Both the position numbers and the translations under genes were made by a program. Below are positions 1 to 7,121 of a stretch of DNA of 64,000 nucleotides, in pieces; within the stretch, counting starts at the first letter, position 1; each line of letters starts with the position of its first letter. The notes beneath the pieces are model-generated. The model saw only the letters and a program-made list of their open reading frames with translations. It had not been told where the DNA came from and searched no databases. Origin of the DNA: Phycisphaerae bacterium. Its GTDB lineage: Bacteria > Planctomycetota > Phycisphaerae > Sedimentisphaerales > UBA12454. The stretch lies in NCBI GenBank assembly GCA_041652575.1, contig JBAZHC010000001.1, positions 62,001 through 126,000 of the forward strand. Reading direction: 5' to 3'.

Positions 1-740
1 AGCCGCCCACGGCCGTTGAAGCTTCCTCAAAGAGTACCAAGCCTGTAGAACCCCCCGTTAAAACAGAAGCACCGGCAGCAGTACCGCCGATAAATAAGGA
101 AAAACCTGAACCAAAGCCGGCATCAAAAACAGCGTTTTCAAAAACAGTGTTTGTATATGGCTGGGCAATCGTGCGGATTATCGCGGGGGTATTGGGCGTT
201 TTGGGTTTAATGATGGCAATACGAAAAGAAGCACGTTCGACTTTGATACAAACTTTCGCCGCTGCGGATGTTTTCCTCATACTTGGTGTTGTAATTGAAT
301 TGGTATTATATTACAGAATGTGGGCCGTTATCCAGGATGAGTATGTGTCCGTCTCTCCCGTCAAAGCAATCCTGTTTTTGTTCATTCCTGGTTTTAATAT
401 TTACTGGATGTTGAGCATGCTCATCGGATTTGCGGAAGATTACAACGACTTTATTCAGGGGCGTTCGATAAAGATTAAGGAACTGCCGGTGATGCTGTTT
501 GTAATATATGCGTTTTCGTCGATATTAACCGCGATTGTCGTAACGGTTCCTATGCTTTGCGTATTTGTAGTTGTCGGCCGTATATATGGCGCTTTTACTC
601 ATTATACTCAGGCCGCGTGGGCGCTATTCTTTTTTATTGCCGCGGCGTCAATGGTGCATTTCATCACGTACATATTGGTTTCGATAAAGACATGCGACGT
701 GCTAAACGCCTTGACGGGTGAATTAGCAAAAAGCAAGTAA
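1..740 (+). CDS. Membrane protein, C-terminal part (gene starts before the window)
   Basis: The frame is open from the first bases, so this is the 3' part of a longer gene; the GTG at 147 is probably not its start. The first 48 or so visible residues are rich in Pro, Lys, Glu and Ala and look like a flexible linker. They are followed by about 195 residues with roughly four hydrophobic segments. The arrangement (soluble N-terminal part, linker, membrane domain) is common in planctomycete membrane proteins that carry a zinc-ribbon or similar N-terminal domain, but that end is not visible. I do not recognise the family and assign no function. Confidence 0.7.
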   Translation, partial: PPTAVEASSKSTKPVEPPVKTEAPAAVPPINKEKPEPKPASKTAFSKTVFVYGWAIVRIIAGVLGVLGLMMAIRKEARSTLIQTFAAADVFLILGVVIELVLYYRMWAVIQDEYVSVSPVKAILFLFIPGFNIYWMLSMLIGFAEDYNDFIQGRSIKIKELPVMLFVIYAFSSILTAIVVTVPMLCVFVVVGRIYGAFTHYTQAAWALFFFIAAASMVHFITYILVSIKTCDVLNALTGELAKSK

Positions 741-774
741 CCTGAAAGAAGCGACAAAAACAGTGAAGGAAAAA

Positions 775-847
775 TGGGCGATACTGGACTCGAACCAGTG
801 ACCCGCTGATTAAGAATCAGCTGCTCTACCAACTGAGCTAATCGCCC
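775..847 (-). tRNA. tRNA-Lys (anticodon CTT)
   Basis: Read on the minus strand, a complete cloverleaf is present: a 7-bp acceptor stem GGGCGAT/ATCGCCC, a D arm with AGTTGGTAGA, an anticodon stem GCTGA/TCAGC with loop TTCTTAA (anticodon CTT, lysine AAG), and a T arm with GGTTCGAGTCC. The discriminator base is A and CCA is not encoded. A plausible promoter lies upstream on the same strand: TTGCAA at 889-884 and TATAAA at 868-863, with a short 15-bp spacer. Confidence 0.95.
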
Positions 848-1197
848 TGCAAAAGGCGATACTTTATATTCATTAGCCAAATATTGCAAGAGGATTAACC
901 GCAGCCTTAATAAACCCTTGAAAATACAGCCAAAAATCAGCATTTTTACATCAATACTATATCAGACTTTTATTATCCTTTAATTTGGCAGAATTTTTTT
1001 TACAAAAACATCCGATAAAAATCCCCCTTAAATCTTGAAAATCCGAATTTTAAAAAATTTTCACGAGATTGGTTATTTTATCCAAATATTCTATTTTATC
1101 TATTTTAACATTGTCGATAAAATAATAGTTGGTTGGACCAACATGTTGTGACTAAATCGCATCACGGCGAGTTATTTTAACAAAGGGAGTTGATATT
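848..1197. other. AT-rich intergenic region upstream of the PilZ gene
   Basis: About 350 bp with no convincing coding sequence, strongly AT-rich. It would hold the promoters of the leftward tRNA and the rightward PilZ gene. A small perfect inverted repeat, GTTGG-A-CCAAC, lies at 1132-1142 and could be an operator, but it is short enough to be chance. Confidence 0.5.
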
Positions 1198-1524
1198 ATG
1201 ACACAGACGTTAGAGACAGTAGTAGAGAATCGCAGGTTTAATCGTACTCAACTTAGCTGGCCGGTAAGCCTTTGGCTGCCCGATGCAAACAGGTTCTTCA
1301 ACGGCAAAACCGTTAATGTGGCAAAAGGCGGCGTTTTGCTGTCTCTGCCGATGGCGGCACCTGTAAGGCCGGGACACGTTGTGGAAATCAATTTCCCGCG
1401 TACAATGAGCCTTGCACAGAAAAAAGGACAGTTCGCCCGGATAAAGACCGGAAAGGTTATAAGGGTACAGCGCGAGTCAATCACAAGCGACGCCACAATC
1501 GGCGTAGCTGTTCAGTTTGCCTAA
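1198..1524 (+). CDS. PilZ domain protein
   Basis: A 108-residue single-domain protein. An Arg-rich N-terminal motif (RRFNR, residues 12-16) is followed about 25 residues later by NVAKGG, matching the two halves of the PilZ cyclic-di-GMP site (RxxxR and D/NxSxxG, here with Ala in place of Ser). The rest fits a PilZ beta barrel. It probably acts as a cytoplasmic c-di-GMP receptor. The window also carries two secretion ATPases with c-di-GMP-type MshEN domains, but no physical link shows that they work together. Start ATG follows AAAGGGAG at a good distance. It is monocistronic, with a hairpin after the stop. Confidence 0.8.
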   Translation: MTQTLETVVENRRFNRTQLSWPVSLWLPDANRFFNGKTVNVAKGGVLLSLPMAAPVRPGHVVEINFPRTMSLAQKKGQFARIKTGKVIRVQRESITSDATIGVAVQFA

Positions 1525-1560
1525 TCGGCGAAACTGTATATTCCCGCTTATTCTGACCGT

Positions 1561-1591
1561 GGGCTGATTTATCGGTGTAAATCGTCAGCCC
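1561..1591 (+). terminator. Hairpin downstream of the PilZ gene
   Basis: GGGCT pairs with AGCCC and GATTTA pairs with TAAATC around the loop TCGGTG, with a 3-nt bulge on the 3' side. Only three T follow, so it may be a weak terminator or simply a stable 3' end. Confidence 0.45.
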
Positions 1592-1621
1592 TTTGCGGCC
1601 CGGAACCGCTTAATTGCTGTA

Positions 1622-1667
1622 AATCCTTTTTATTAAAAGGATTACCTATCTCTTATTTCAGATAAGA
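1622..1667 (+). other. Two perfect hairpins ahead of rplU
   Basis: AATCCTTTT and AAAAGGATT form a 9-bp stem with loop TATT at 1622-1643. A second inverted repeat, TCTTAT/ATAAGA, lies at 1651-1667. Both are upstream of the mapped rplU promoter, so they more likely belong to the end of the previous transcript or bind a protein than act as an L21 leader. Confidence 0.4.
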
Positions 1668-1673
1668 ATTTGC

Positions 1674-1702
1674 TTTACATAGATACCCTAAGTTTCTATA
1701 AT
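1674..1702 (+). promoter_or_regulatory. Probable rplU promoter
   Basis: TTTACA (1674-1679) and a perfect TATAAT (1697-1702) are separated by 17 bp. Transcription would start near 1709, giving a 5' leader of about 43 nt. Confidence 0.7.
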
Positions 1703-1751
1703 ACGCCCCTTCAATTTTGGTTAAAGTTTCATAAATACCGGAGATAATTAG

Positions 1752-2081
1752 ATGTACGCAGTAATAGAACAGGGCGGTAAGCAATATAGGGTTCAGCAGG
1801 GCGATGTAATTAAGATAGAACTTACGGATATTGCTCCCGATGCAAAGACAATAGAAATAGACAAAGTGCTGCTCGTAGGTGAAGGTAAGGACGCAAAGAT
1901 AGGTGCACCGTATGTCGAGGGCGCCAAGGTTACAGGCAGGTTTGCCGATACCGCCGGCGATTCGATTGTAAAAGGCAAAAAATTATATCCGACCAATTTT
2001 ACAAGGCGTAAAGCAAGTAAAAGACGTATCGGCCATCGTCAGAAATATATGGAACTGACAATAGAGAAGATTAAAGCTTAA
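1752..2081 (+). CDS. rplU: 50S ribosomal protein L21 (bL21)
   Basis: A 109-residue protein starting MYAVIEQGGKQYRVQQGD, the hallmark N-terminus of bacterial L21. The C-terminal basic segment (FTRRKASKRRIGHRQKY) is the family's RNA-binding tail. It is a structural component of the large subunit that binds 23S rRNA. In many bacteria rplU is followed by rpmA (L27); here L27 is absent and a terminator follows directly, so rplU is transcribed alone. Confidence 0.97.
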   Translation: MYAVIEQGGKQYRVQQGDVIKIELTDIAPDAKTIEIDKVLLVGEGKDAKIGAPYVEGAKVTGRFADTAGDSIVKGKKLYPTNFTRRKASKRRIGHRQKYMELTIEKIKA

Positions 2082-2122
2082 TTATTTTTTAATCGCTGAT
2101 TACACTGATTTTATTAAAAAAA

Positions 2123-2154
2123 CAAAAGGGCGAGTTTGATACTCGACCTTTTTT
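2123..2154 (+). terminator. Rho-independent terminator of rplU
   Basis: The stem CGAGT/ACTCG, extended by AGG/CCT across one G-A mismatch, is followed by six T. It sits 40 bp after the rplU stop. Confidence 0.75.
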
Positions 2155-2244
2155 GCATTAGCAAAGTTTTAAATTATCTACCAAATTTTCGCAAAACCAA
2201 GCCGCAGAGAGTCAACAAGAGAATTATCATCGTAAAATGAGCAG

Positions 2245-2272
2245 TTGACGAGCATAATTTAAGGTTTATAAT
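2245..2272 (+). promoter_or_regulatory. Promoter of the MNT/HEPN pair; predicts a leaderless mRNA
   Basis: TTGACG (2245-2250), a 16-bp spacer and a perfect TATAAT (2267-2272). The start codon of the next gene is at 2281, only 8 nt after the -10 box, so the mRNA should begin at or within about two bases of the ATG. No Shine-Dalgarno sequence precedes the gene, which agrees with leaderless translation. Confidence 0.65.
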
Positions 2273-2280
2273 AGTCAGGC

Positions 2281-2586
2281 ATGGGAAAGGCTGAAATAAA
2301 AGAAAAACTGGCTGAAGCGCTAAAAAATTGTCCGCATCGTGAGACTATAAAATCACTTGCTATTTTCGGCTCTTATGCCAGGGGGACCGCCAAAAAGGAC
2401 AGCGACCTTGACGTGCTTATAGAGCTTGTGCCAAAATCAGGAATAGGCTTCTTCGAGTTATTTGACATACAGGAATCGCTCGAGGCTAATGTGGGGATTC
2501 ATATAGATTTGCTTACGCCGCAGGCAATCAGCAAGTACTTCAGGGACAAGGTTCTTGCTGATGCGGAGTATGTTTATGAAGGATGA
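2281..2586 (+). CDS. mntA: MNT-family nucleotidyltransferase (antitoxin of a HEPN/MNT pair)
   Basis: A 101-residue minimal nucleotidyltransferase. The signature GSYARGTAKKDSDLDVLIE (about residues 31-49) gives the GS motif and the paired Asp of the metal site, with a third acidic position near the C-terminus (HIDLL). In characterised HepT/MntA systems the MNT protein neutralises the HEPN RNase, by AMPylation or by complex formation. It overlaps the HEPN gene by 11 bp in the usual antitoxin-first order. No Shine-Dalgarno is visible; see the promoter just upstream. Confidence 0.85.
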   Translation: MGKAEIKEKLAEALKNCPHRETIKSLAIFGSYARGTAKKDSDLDVLIELVPKSGIGFFELFDIQESLEANVGIHIDLLTPQAISKYFRDKVLADAEYVYEG

Positions 2587-2908
2587 TAAAATCTATCTGC
2601 GGCATATTATTGATGCGATTGACAGAGCAGATTCCTATATCGAAGACACGACTTATGATGATTTCATCTTAAATGATATGATGGTGGCCGCTATTGTGCG
2701 GGAACTTGAGATAATCGGCGAAGCAGCAGGACATCTGAGCGAATCATTTCGTAAAAAGCACAGCAGTGTCCAATGGCGGAAAATTGTTGCGATGAGAAAT
2801 CATCTCATCCACGAATATTTCGGCGTAAATACCGAAGTAGTGTGATCAACTTGTCAAAATAACCTGCCTAAATTAAAAATAGTTATCCTGAAAGTTTTGG
2901 AAGAATAG
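2576..2908 (+). pseudogene. hepT: HEPN (DUF86) toxin gene with an in-frame TGA stop
   Basis: The preferred start is ATG 2576 (MKDDKIYLRHIIDAIDR); in-frame ATGs at 2561 and 2570 are alternatives. The reading frame meets TGA at 2843-2845, giving 89 residues. Beyond it the same frame stays open to TAG at 2906-2908 and encodes NNLPKLK..., the expected C-terminal helix. The restored length would be 110 residues, normal for the family. The TGA sits right after YFGVNTEVV, where DUF86 proteins usually have Trp (TGG), so a single G-to-A change explains it. The RNase motif Rx4H (RNHLIH) lies before the stop and is intact. The truncated product may be inactive or attenuated. Confidence 0.75.
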
Positions 2909-2909
2909 C

Positions 2910-2955
2910 TTTTATATGAAACATATAAAAGGGCGAGTTTATTCTCGCCCTTTTT
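2910..2955 (+). terminator. Double hairpin terminator after hepT
   Basis: A perfect 9-bp hairpin (TTTTATATG-AAA-CATATAAAA, 2910-2930) is followed by AAAGGGCGAG-TTTAT-TCTCGCCCTTT with a T run. The second hairpin closely resembles the one after rplU. Confidence 0.7.
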
Positions 2956-3009
2956 GTATTTGCTGAAAAAATTATTTTCCAAATCTTCGTAAAATCAATC
3001 CACTAAATC

Positions 3010-3060
3010 GACGCTGATTAACACCGCTTTTTTTAGACACGGATTAACACCGATTTACAC
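3010..3060. repeat. Repeat with GATTAACACC units; inverted partner at 3714-3732
   Basis: GCTGATTAACACCG and GGATTAACACCGATTTACAC lie here. An inverted counterpart, GGTGTAAATCGGTGTTCCG, lies at 3714-3732. Together they bracket the broken PEP-CTERM gene. It resembles the other short-unit inverted repeats of the window. Confidence 0.45.
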
Positions 3061-3062
3061 TG

Positions 3063-3396
3063 TTATTTTTTTCTTCTCAAAACAAATCCGCCGAGAGAAA
3101 ATAAAATCAAAGTTGCCGGTTCGGGAATTTCATATTCAACAACATATCCAGGCTGAATTTTATCCATGGGAATATCATTCCACTTCTCAGGCCAATAAAG
3201 AACCACCAGTTTTAACTGGTGGTTCTTTATTGTCTGCTGCGATATCAGCATCAATCCAATTTATACCTTCAGTGACATTTATTGCTTCGTAATAGTGATT
3301 ATTTCCACCACTGGAGATAGTCCATTGCATCGGTGTAGCTATACATACAGAGGCAATACATAGAAAAACAATAAAAACACAAACAACCTTTTTCAT
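3063..3396 (-). pseudogene. PEP-CTERM protein with C-type-lectin-like features, internally deleted and frameshifted
   Basis: The start (ATG at 3396) encodes a clear signal peptide (MKKVVCVFIVFLCIASVCIA) and then a segment reading NNHYYEAINVTEGINWIDAD, typical of the beginning of C-type-lectin-like domains in exported planctomycete proteins. In another frame, the 3' end encodes KWNDIP, GYVVEYE and then the PEP-CTERM sorting signal: PEP, a hydrophobic stretch and the basic tail RRKK. The middle of the domain (perhaps 70-100 residues) is missing, and the two halves meet in different frames at a 40-bp perfect palindrome (3193-3232). PEP-CTERM proteins are normally processed by exosortase and attached to the cell surface or an exopolysaccharide. 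This copy cannot make a normal product. Confidence 0.75.
3193..3232. repeat. Perfect 40-bp palindrome at the deletion junction
   Basis: Two 19-nt arms (3193-3211 and 3214-3232) are exact reverse complements with a 2-nt centre. In the sense of the gene, the downstream arm looks native because its frame runs straight into the conserved C-terminal part. The upstream arm would then be an inverted copy of it. There is no T tract, so it is not an obvious terminator. Confidence 0.9.
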
Positions 3397-3854
3397 TTTC
3401 TTCTCCCTTCAAAAAAATTGTTAAATGTGGATTCCAGTTTTCACAGGAATGACAAATAAACCATTGCTGTACCGGCGACGGCTAAGCAAAGGCGCAAAAA
3501 AATTCTACAGTGCAATTAAGATGAATCGATGGAATGTTTCATTTCCTCTTCCTCATAAAAAAGACCTCTATATTTTATCTCGATTTTCTCTATCCAGTAT
3601 AGGGGGTGGGGTAAAAGTGTCAAGGGGAAAATGAGAGCAAAAGTAAAAAGTGCATAAGGCCATAAGAAATAAGGAAATAGAGAAGTAAGAAAAAAATGAA
3701 AAATTTATATTACGGTGTAAATCGGTGTTCCGACTTTGCTAAAGCTGCGTCCGACAAGTAATCCGTGCCCACCCTGTGAGATGCCGCTTCGGCTATCTCA
3801 TCGGGGTCTAAAAAATAAAACAATTTTCTCTGTGGTCTCTGTGTTCTCTGTGGC
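3397..3854. other. Intergenic region made of small repeats
   Basis: There is no credible gene. Going rightwards it holds: a degenerate copy of the TGGATTCC-hairpin-AATGACA element (3428-3454; a better copy is at 19471-19497); the inverted GGTGTAAATC repeat (3714-3732); a hairpin, GAGATGCCGCTTCGGCTATCTC-like, whose part GGCTATCTCATCGGGGT recurs near 32773; and three CTCTGTG nonamers (3826-3852). Confidence 0.6.
3826..3852 (+). repeat. Three tandem CTCTGTG nonamers
   Basis: TTCTCTGTG, GTCTCTGTG and TTCTCTGTG follow one another exactly. The next bases, GGCTTA, contain the stop codon of the leftward U32 gene (TAA read at 3857-3855). Related nonamer arms occur at 18336-18354 and 22142-22191. Confidence 0.7.
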
Positions 3855-5720
3855 TTATTTTTCACCTAAATAAATTTCCATACCGCAGCCTGCTCTGCGA
3901 AGCGCTGTACCGTCTGGCGAAGCAGAGTTTTCGCATAGAAATTTGACTTCATATTCCCTGCCGTCCTCATCCTGTAAAATTAATGGCTCAGCATTTGTAC
4001 TGCCGCCGGTATGCTGACAAAGATTCAGCTCTTTCCTGAGACAATATTTTGTCGTCATAACTTTTTGCCCCATCATATTCAGGCCGGCTTCGGCGGCAAG
4101 TTCGATGGTCTCAACGCCATGGCGATAATAAAAAGCCTGAGCCTTTGAGTTCAGCGCATTGCCGGTAAAACTTAAATGCTTTTGATAAAAAGGAACGCTG
4201 TTCTTAGAGATGTTTATAATCTGACGCGGGCGATTTTTTTGGCGTTCTTTTAATAAATTCTCGACAAGCTGCCGCCGGGCCTCGTTTAACTGAGAAGCAG
4301 GCACAAAATACATATCCTGCGTTTCAATTTTCAGGTCGGAACATTCGAAAATAGTATTTCCAAGCCGGGTCAATTGATTATGAAAGGCCTCTTTAGCAGT
4401 TTCTTTCTTCACGGCCGGTTTTTTCTCGCCGGCGATTTCTGTTTGCGCGGTGTTTCCGTCTTCATCCGTGCCGGTTATAACCAGTCCGGCTTGCGTTTCC
4501 TGTACTGTTATGGATAGTTTGATTTTTCGTTCCGCAGGGCAGGCCATAAGTTTGTCGGCAAACTGGTGGTCGAAATTGCGATAGATTTTCTGCCCGGCGT
4601 GAATCTCATTCACTTTTTGCGGATATACCTTATTGCCTTCGACGCCGTTAACTGTCGTTCCGGACAAATTCTGCTTATAGTCGAAAAAGCAAATGCCGTC
4701 GCCGTTGTGCAATTCCTGACGACTGTCGATAATAAAAAATGTTTTTTCAATTTTTTTCACGGTGCCTATGAATTCGCCGACGGATTTGGGTGTGTCAATC
4801 GAGCCGAGTTTCGAACTTTTACCCGCAAGGCCGTAATCGGTAAAGCCGCGATTGAAAGTTTTCTCCAGGTTAGGCTCGAAATCGAATCGCACCGAGCCTG
4901 AGGAGTTTTTCTGAAGCTTTTTCTTTTCGAGGATTGCGTCTAATTTCTGGCGGTAGAAACTTACGGCGTTGACGACATAAGGAATATCTTTGAGCCGGCC
5001 TTCGATTTTAAATGCGTTGACCCCGGCGTCAATCAGTTCCTCCAGATGTTCGGAAAGATTGAGGTCTTTCAGCGACAGCAGGTATCGGTCTTCGACAATT
5101 ATTTTGCCGGTCGTGTCTTTAAGACGGTACAGTCTTCTGCACGGCTGGGCGCATTGTCCGCGGTTGCCGCTTCGTCTGCCGATAGCGTGGCTCATATAGC
5201 ACTGTCCGCTTGCGCTGACGCAAAGTGAACCGTGAACGAAACATTCCAGCTCGATAGATGTTTGGCTGCGAATCTGCTTAATCTCATCGAGCGTTAATTC
5301 GCGAGCTAAAATCGCCCGGCTGAACCCGACATCCTGCAGAAATTTGACTCGTTCGGCAGTGCTGTTATTCATCTGCGTACTGGCAATGATGGGAATCGGC
5401 GGCAAATCAAGTTCGAGCAGGCCGGTATCCTGAATAATCAAGCCATCAACTCCGGCTTTGTATAGTTGATGAATCATCTTTTCCGCGACCGGCAGTTCAT
5501 CGTCGTACAGCAGGATATTAAGCGTTACATAAACTTTCGCGTAAAACTGGTGCGCGAAATCGGCGACTTTCTGTATATCCGCGATTGTATTTCCTGCCGC
5601 CTGGCGTGCGCCGAATCGTTCAGCGCCGATATAGACGGCGTCTGCGCCGCATTGAATCGCCGCTATCGCGGTTGAAGCGTCTTTTGCAGGAGCTAATAAT
5701 TCTATTTTTCTTGTTGTCAT
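3855..5720 (-). CDS. Peptidase U32 family protein (RlhA/YegQ-like) with DUF3656-type C-terminus
   Basis: A 621-residue protein. The N-terminus (KIELLAPAKDASTAIAAI...GADAVYIG) and the U32 signature, ECFVHGSLCVSASGQCYMS followed by GNRGQCAQPCR (about residues 156-193), are diagnostic. The four Cys in this block are those that bind an iron-sulfur cluster in characterised members. The family includes RlhA, which hydroxylates 23S rRNA C2501, and enzymes of ubiquinone and tRNA modification; true protease activity is doubtful for most. The long C-terminal half fits the DUF3656 region of larger U32 proteins. An RNA-modification role is the best guess but is not shown by the sequence. It lies 28 bp after the siroheme gene on the same strand. 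Confidence 0.85.
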   Translation of the reverse strand: MTTRKIELLAPAKDASTAIAAIQCGADAVYIGAERFGARQAAGNTIADIQKVADFAHQFYAKVYVTLNILLYDDELPVAEKMIHQLYKAGVDGLIIQDTGLLELDLPPIPIIASTQMNNSTAERVKFLQDVGFSRAILARELTLDEIKQIRSQTSIELECFVHGSLCVSASGQCYMSHAIGRRSGNRGQCAQPCRRLYRLKDTTGKIIVEDRYLLSLKDLNLSEHLEELIDAGVNAFKIEGRLKDIPYVVNAVSFYRQKLDAILEKKKLQKNSSGSVRFDFEPNLEKTFNRGFTDYGLAGKSSKLGSIDTPKSVGEFIGTVKKIEKTFFIIDSRQELHNGDGICFFDYKQNLSGTTVNGVEGNKVYPQKVNEIHAGQKIYRNFDHQFADKLMACPAERKIKLSITVQETQAGLVITGTDEDGNTAQTEIAGEKKPAVKKETAKEAFHNQLTRLGNTIFECSDLKIETQDMYFVPASQLNEARRQLVENLLKERQKNRPRQIINISKNSVPFYQKHLSFTGNALNSKAQAFYYRHGVETIELAAEAGLNMMGQKVMTTKYCLRKELNLCQHTGGSTNAEPLILQDEDGREYEVKFLCENSASPDGTALRRAGCGMEIYLGEK

Positions 5721-5748
5721 TTGGATTGCATCGGATTGAAACGCGCAG

Positions 5749-6393
5749 CTATTGTGCCTTTACAGTATGAGACTTTATCATTTCTTCGGCGTTGTTGCGC
5801 CAGCCGGCAGGGCCGTTATCGGTAAAATATTCGAACGATGTATCGCCGGCAAGTTCGCCAAGCAGCGCCTTGCGCCGGGCCGAATCGGGCATTGTTTCCA
5901 TAACATATTTTCTGATGGATTCGAGTTCCGTCAGAAATTCGCCGTGTTTTTCCGTGAAAATATCCTCGAGCTTTTTTCTTATATGACCTGCGTAAGCGGG
6001 GAAATCGCCTTCGGTGCAGATGGCAATCTGCAAATCATCTCTTCTGACCACTGCGGGAACGAAGAAATCGCAAAGCTCCGGGTCGTCGGCCACGTTGCAG
6101 AATATCTCAAGCTGCTGGCAGTCGTTGTAAATCTGTTCGTTTAGTTTCCTGCTGTTGGTCGCGGCGAATACGATTGTTGCGCCGACGAGATAATCTTTTG
6201 AATATTTTGCTTCCACAAATTCGGTATTTGTGCTTTTACATCTTGTTTCGAGCGTATCGTCGATATTTTCAGCGACGACAACCACGCGGGCCTGGGCCTG
6301 CAGGAGTCCGAGGACTTTCCTTGCGGCGACGGCACCTCCGCCTATAACCACTGCGCGCTTCGATTTCAGGTTTAAAAAAATGGGGTATTTCAT
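5749..6393 (-). CDS. Precorrin-2 dehydrogenase / sirohydrochlorin ferrochelatase domain protein (Met8/CysG-N like)
   Basis: A 214-residue protein. It has the NAD-binding GGGAVAARKVLGLL motif near the N-terminus, then FAATNSRKLNEQI and CNVADDPELCDFFVPA, which are conserved in the oxidising and chelating domain of siroheme synthase. It should convert precorrin-2 to sirohydrochlorin (and perhaps siroheme); the methyltransferase half of CysG is not present. Siroheme or other tetrapyrrole genes are not adjacent. It is first in a two-gene unit with the U32 protein. A promoter overlaps its start region closely (see 6404-6432). Confidence 0.88.
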   Translation of the reverse strand: MKYPIFLNLKSKRAVVIGGGAVAARKVLGLLQAQARVVVVAENIDDTLETRCKSTNTEFVEAKYSKDYLVGATIVFAATNSRKLNEQIYNDCQQLEIFCNVADDPELCDFFVPAVVRRDDLQIAICTEGDFPAYAGHIRKKLEDIFTEKHGEFLTELESIRKYVMETMPDSARRKALLGELAGDTSFEYFTDNGPAGWRNNAEEMIKSHTVKAQ

Positions 6394-6403
6394 AGCGGCA
6401 CAT

Positions 6404-6432
6404 ATAATAGCATCTTTTTCGACTTACAGCAA
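6404..6432 (-). promoter_or_regulatory. Promoter of the siroheme-domain gene; very short leader
   Basis: On the minus strand, TTGCTG (6432-6427) and TATTAT (6409-6404) are separated by exactly 17 bp. The ATG starts 10 nt after the -10 box, so the 5' leader would be only about 3 nt. There is no Shine-Dalgarno. Confidence 0.6.
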
Positions 6433-6505
6433 CGAATTATTTAACGTGCAAAAATAGGGTTTTTGTGTAAAATAAGCTCATTAGTCCATTTTGACGTGGA
6501 ATTCT

Positions 6506-7057
6506 ATGAAAAAAATAACAACACCTTTAACAGATGAAATCGTTCGTTCCTTAAAAGCCGGCGATGAAGTCGCTGTAAGCGGCATTGTTTACACTGCCCG
6601 CGACGCGGCTCATAAACGGCTTTGTGAACTTATTGAACAGGGCAAAAAACTTCCGATACCGCTTCAGGGTTCTGTGATTTATTTTGTCGGGCCAACGCCC
6701 GCACGCCCCGGAAGGGCAATCGGTTCGGCCGGCCCCACGACATCAGCAAGGATGGATAATTTTTCTCCGATACTGCTGGCGGCAGGCCTGAAAGGTATGA
6801 TTGGCAAAGGTTATCGCGGCGAGGCGGTAAGGGAATCGCTGAAAAAAAATTGCGCAGTTCATTTTGCGGCACTGGGCGGGGCAGGGGCGCTTTTAAGTCA
6901 ATATATAGTTTCCGCTGAAGTTGTCGCGTATGAAGAATTGGGCACCGAAGCGATTAGAAAACTTGAAATTAAGGATTTTCCCGCGATTGTAGCGTATGAT
7001 TGTTTCGGTAATACTGTTTTTAAAATGAAAGGAGCCACTAAGACACAAAGTCACTAA
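6506..7057 (+). CDS. Fumarate hydratase beta-subunit domain (class I, Fe-S hydro-lyase)
   Basis: A 183-residue protein from ATG 6506 (MKKITTPLTDEIVRSLKAGD); the upstream in-frame TTG at 6491 is less likely. LKAGDEVAVSGIVYTARDAAHKRL, PTPARPGRAIGSAGPTTSARM and the GKGYR region are the conserved blocks of the C-terminal half of class I fumarases and L-tartrate dehydratase beta subunits. The cluster-binding alpha subunit that it needs is not adjacent. The last eight residues (GATKTQSH) and the stop codon come from an inverted-repeat element (7035-7103) that has run into the 3' end, so the native C-terminus has been altered. Confidence 0.88.
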   Translation: MKKITTPLTDEIVRSLKAGDEVAVSGIVYTARDAAHKRLCELIEQGKKLPIPLQGSVIYFVGPTPARPGRAIGSAGPTTSARMDNFSPILLAAGLKGMIGKGYRGEAVRESLKKNCAVHFAALGGAGALLSQYIVSAEVVAYEELGTEAIRKLEIKDFPAIVAYDCFGNTVFKMKGATKTQSH

Positions 7058-7103
7058 GAAAATAATATATAAATAAAAACTTAGTGTCTTCGTGCCTTTG
7101 TGG
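7035..7103. repeat. Octamer inverted repeat, copy 1
   Basis: The left arm is CCACTAAG, ACACAAAG, TCACTAAG (7035-7058). A 21-nt AT-rich loop follows. The right arm is CTTAGTGT, CTTCGTGC, CTTTGTGG (7080-7103). Each arm is thus three tandem octamers, NCACNAAG on the left and CTTNGTGN on the right. The third left octamer supplies the TAA stop of the fumarase gene. Confidence 0.85.
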
Positions 7104-7121
7104 TTAAAAAAAGGTTATGGA

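Noticed and set aside
608..943. Minus-strand 111-residue ORF
   Set aside because: It spans the tRNA-Lys gene; the piece RLAQLVEQLILNQRVTGSSPVSP is the usual false translation of a tRNA.
2843..2845. TGA read as Trp or selenocysteine in hepT
   Set aside because: TGG encodes Trp and TGA ends genes elsewhere in the window, and no SECIS-like hairpin directly follows the codon.
3425..3634. 69-residue plus-strand ORF
   Set aside because: Its start is the TGGATTCC...AATGACA repeat (a well-known source of false MWIPVFTGMT-type proteins), and the rest has no family resemblance.
6491..6505. TTG start for the fumarase-beta protein
   Set aside because: The five added residues are not family-like, and MKKITTPL from ATG 6506 is the normal beginning.
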